A stretch of DNA of 64,000 bases from DASSTJ01 sp035707965 (GTDB lineage: Bacteria > Actinomycetota > Actinomycetes > Actinomycetales > Angustibacteraceae), in assembly GCA_035707965.1 (NCBI GenBank), contig DASSTJ010000068.1, positions 1 through 64,000 of the forward strand, written 5' to 3'. Below, in pieces: positions 61,976 to 64,000 of the stretch (position 1 is the first letter of the stretch; each line of letters begins with the position of its first letter). A program made the translations under genes and the position numbers. The notes under the pieces were generated by a model. That model had not been told where the DNA came from, ran no database searches, and was given only the letters and a program-made list of their open reading frames with translations.

Positions 61976-63256
61976 TCAGCGGCGTGCGTCCTGCGTGGCG
62001 ACGGCGGACACGGTGCGGCCGTAGCCGAGCGCGGCGAGCGCGTACAGCAGCGCCACGACGGCGAACACGGCCCGCGAGTAGCCGTCGCTCGGCAGCAGCA
62101 GCGCCGCGAACGCGGCCGCCACGACGAACGCCAGGTTGAACACCATGTCGTAGAACGAGAAGACCCGACCGCGGTAGTCGTCGTCCACGTACTCCTGCAC
62201 GATCGTGTCGACGCAGATCTTCGAGGACTGCGCGCAGATCCCGAGGAGGAGCGCGCCCGCCAGGGCGATCGGCACCTCGAACCTGGTGATGAAGACCGCC
62301 TCGACGACCGCTGCCAGGGCGTACGACCGCCAGATGACGCCGCCGGGACCCCACCGGTCCGCTGCCGGTGGCGTCAGCAGCGCGGCGAGACCGAAGCCGA
62401 CGGCCGAGGCACCGAATGCCAGGGCCAGCAGCGTCACGCCGGCGTCGACGTCCGACGGGTCGTTGAAGTAGTTGCGGCAGAGCAAGATCGTGGTGATCAC
62501 GGTGATGCCGTACGCGAACCTGTGCAGGCCCATGGCCCCCAGCGCGTTCCAGGCCGGACGACGCCCGTGCACGTGACGGGCACCGTCGATGATCGCCTGC
62601 AGGCCGTCGGCCGGCCGGGTCTCGACGTCCCGGTCCGGGCCCAGCTGTCCCGGTCGCAGCCGCAAGGTCAGCAGAGCGGACGTCGCGTAGCCGGCTGCAG
62701 CGAGGACGAGCAGCACCGCGTCGGTCCCGTCGCCGGCACCGAGAACCTCTCGGACCCCGTAGGCGATGCCGCCGCCGACGATCGCCATGATCGTGCCGCA
62801 GGTGGGCGAGACCGAGTTCGCCATCACGAGCTCGTCGTCGTCGACCACGTGCGGCAGGCTCGCGCCCAGGCCGGACAGGAAGAAGCGGTTGACCGACAGA
62901 CACCCCAGGGCAGCCGCGTAGAGCACCACCCCGACCACGTGCTGTGACACCAGCAGCGCGACGCCGAGCACCAGCGCCGTGCGCACCGCGTTGGCGGTCA
63001 GCAGCACCTGGCGCCGGCGCCACCGGTCGAGCAGCACGCCGGCGAACGGCCCGACGACGGTGTAGGGCAGCACTGAGACCGCGAAGGCGCCGGCTGCGGC
63101 GTGCGCGGTGGCCGCGCGCTCGGGCGAGAAGAAGACGAGGCTCGCCAGCGCGGCCTGGAAAGCGCCGTCGCTGCCCTGGGACGCGAGCCGCACCACGAAC
63201 AAGCGGCGGAAGCCCCGCCCGCGCAGGACGGTGCGCAGGTCGGAGACGAAGGGCAC
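61976..63256 (-). CDS. MFS transporter
   Basis: This 426-residue protein has about 12 membrane helices and a loop-2 basic motif (GVLLDRWRRRQVLL) of the major facilitator superfamily. It looks like a drug/solute exporter, but the substrate is unknown. It is convergent with the GH15 gene (7 bp apart). GTG 63256 lies 6 bases after a TACGCT -10-like element (63268-63263) with no Shine-Dalgarno, so it may be leaderless. Confidence 0.88.
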   Translation of the reverse strand: MPFVSDLRTVLRGRGFRRLFVVRLASQGSDGAFQAALASLVFFSPERAATAHAAAGAFAVSVLPYTVVGPFAGVLLDRWRRRQVLLTANAVRTALVLGVALLVSQHVVGVVLYAAALGCLSVNRFFLSGLGASLPHVVDDDELVMANSVSPTCGTIMAIVGGGIAYGVREVLGAGDGTDAVLLVLAAAGYATSALLTLRLRPGQLGPDRDVETRPADGLQAIIDGARHVHGRRPAWNALGAMGLHRFAYGITVITTILLCRNYFNDPSDVDAGVTLLALAFGASAVGFGLAALLTPPAADRWGPGGVIWRSYALAAVVEAVFITRFEVPIALAGALLLGICAQSSKICVDTIVQEYVDDDYRGRVFSFYDMVFNLAFVVAAAFAALLLPSDGYSRAVFAVVALLYALAALGYGRTVSAVATQDARR

Positions 63257-63262
63257 GCGCTC

Positions 63263-63268
63263 AGCGTA
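63263..63268 (-). promoter_or_regulatory. -10 element for leaderless MFS gene
   Basis: TACGCT on the minus strand ends six bases before GTG 63256, and there is no ribosome site. Its -35 region would fall on the ino1 terminator stem. Confidence 0.4.
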
Positions 63269-63285
63269 GGTGGCGCCGGGACGGG

Positions 63286-63320
63286 CGAGAGGCGCCCGAC
63301 CAACGGTCGGGCGCCTCTCG
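63286..63320 (-). terminator. Terminator after ino1
   Basis: A perfect 16-bp stem, CGAGAGGCGCCCGACC with GGTCGGGCGCCTCTCG, and a 3-nt loop lie about 20 bp past the ino1 stop. No T tract follows. Confidence 0.8.
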
Positions 63321-63340
63321 GGCCAGGCAGGGTCAGCGGG

Positions 63341-64000
63341 TCAGCGCTCGACCTCGCCGGCGATGAAGGCCTCGACGAGCGCGCGGCCCTCGGTGTCCTC
63401 GTGCTGCACCGGCGGGGACTTCATGAAGTAGGTCGCTGCCGAGAGGATCGGGCCACCGATGCCGCGGTCCTTGGCGATCTTCGCGGCGCGCACGGCGTCG
63501 ATGATGATGCCGGCCGAGTTCGGGGAGTCCCACACCTCGAGCTTGTACTCCAGGTTCAGCGGCACGTCGCCGAACGCACGACCCTCGAGCCGGACGTACG
63601 CCCACTTGCGGTCGTCGAGCCACTGCACGTAGTCCGACGGGCCGATGTGCACGTTCTTGGCGCCGAGGTCGTGCCCGAGGTTCGAGGTCACGGCCTGGGT
63701 CTTGGAGATCTTCTTGGACTCCAGGCGCTCGCGCTCGAGCATGTTCTTGAAGTCCATGTTGCCGCCGACGTTCAGCTGGTACGTGCGGTCGAGGATCACG
63801 CCGCGGTCCTCGAACAGGCGGGCCAGCACGCGGTGCGTGATGGTGGCGCCGACCTGGCTCTTGATGTCGTCACCGATGATCGGCACGCCCGCGTCGGTGA
63901 ACTTCTTGGCCCACACCGGGTCGGAGGCGATGAACACGGGCAGCGCGTTGACGAAGGCGACGCCCGCGTCGATCGCGCACTGCGCGTAGAACTTGTCGGC
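63341..64000 (-). CDS. ino1: Inositol-3-phosphate synthase, C-terminal part (partial)
   Basis: The frame is open to the right edge (220 codons, about 60% of the usual 360). It reads ADKFYAQCAIDAGVAFVNALPVF at its start, then GDDIKSQVGATITHR, NVGGNMDFKNM and the active-site SKKISKT segment. The enzyme makes inositol-3-phosphate from glucose-6-phosphate with NAD. The product feeds phosphatidylinositol and, in actinobacteria, mycothiol. The 5' end is outside the window. Confidence 0.96.
   Translation of the reverse strand, partial: ADKFYAQCAIDAGVAFVNALPVFIASDPVWAKKFTDAGVPIIGDDIKSQVGATITHRVLARLFEDRGVILDRTYQLNVGGNMDFKNMLERERLESKKISKTQAVTSNLGHDLGAKNVHIGPSDYVQWLDDRKWAYVRLEGRAFGDVPLNLEYKLEVWDSPNSAGIIIDAVRAAKIAKDRGIGGPILSAATYFMKSPPVQHEDTEGRALVEAFIAGEVER

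Overview
The window is high-GC DNA with dense, often 4-bp-overlapping genes and many GTG starts. It carries the origin-proximal gene order typical of Actinomycetota: rpmH-rnpA-yidD-yidC-jag-rsmG-parA-parB on one side of dnaA, and dnaN-gnd-recF-dciA-gyrB-gyrA on the other. A 39-residue DLW-39 type gene, a class E sortase, crgA, a pknA/pknB/pstP/rodA/pbpA/fha cluster and a mycobacteria-like block (pcnA, NUDIX, DUF6049, murJ, sigM, anti-sigma, trxB, trxA, cwlM) support this. The genus cannot be fixed from the sequence; a Micrococcales or Kineosporiales-type actinobacterium is the best inference.

Layout. Positions 1-2066 hold the tail of a probable DUF222/HNH nuclease and a CPA1-type antiporter. 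Positions 2111-7544 hold an unusual three-gene minus-strand cluster: an LGFP-repeat protein, a 926-residue protein with about nineteen 29-residue repeats and a C-terminal HExxH motif, and a small gingipain/caspase-like cysteine peptidase. This is the accessory region of greatest interest. tRNA-Leu follows, then the plus-strand operon fhaA-fhaB-pstP-rodA-pbpA-pknA-pknB (7937-16920). From 16925 to 24364 lie a GH13 enzyme, pabA/trpG, a small membrane protein, sortase E, a DUF881 protein, crgA, rhomboid protease, cyclophilin and a membrane-anchored hypothetical protein. From 24442 to 34592 lie tRNA-Ala, DLW-39, tRNA-Ile, DUF3566, gyrA, gyrB, dciA, recF, gnd and dnaN.

The dnaA-dnaN interval (34593-35146) is the likely oriC, with nine DnaA-box-like nonamers. 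The dnaA-rpmH interval carries two more boxes over a likely dnaA promoter. Four parS-like palindromes sit inside the rsmG, parA and parB reading frames. Positions 43139-56343 hold a small membrane protein, a GNAT protein, a CwlM-like amidase, trxA, trxB, an anti-sigma/ECF sigma pair, a pseudokinase, an NlpC/P60 hydrolase, a small membrane protein, murJ, DUF6049 and NUDIX genes. The rest is pcnA, a GH1 beta-glucosidase under a probable LacI-type operator, a 79-bp tandem repeat, a membrane protein, a GH15 glucanase, an MFS transporter and the 3' part of ino1.

Functionally the window joins chromosome replication and segregation (dnaA, oriC, parS/ParAB, gyrase) with envelope growth under Ser/Thr phosphorylation. 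PknA/PknB, PstP, FhaA and FhaB lie on one side. Their known or likely partners, CwlM, the MurJ-linked pseudokinase and MurJ, lie on the other.
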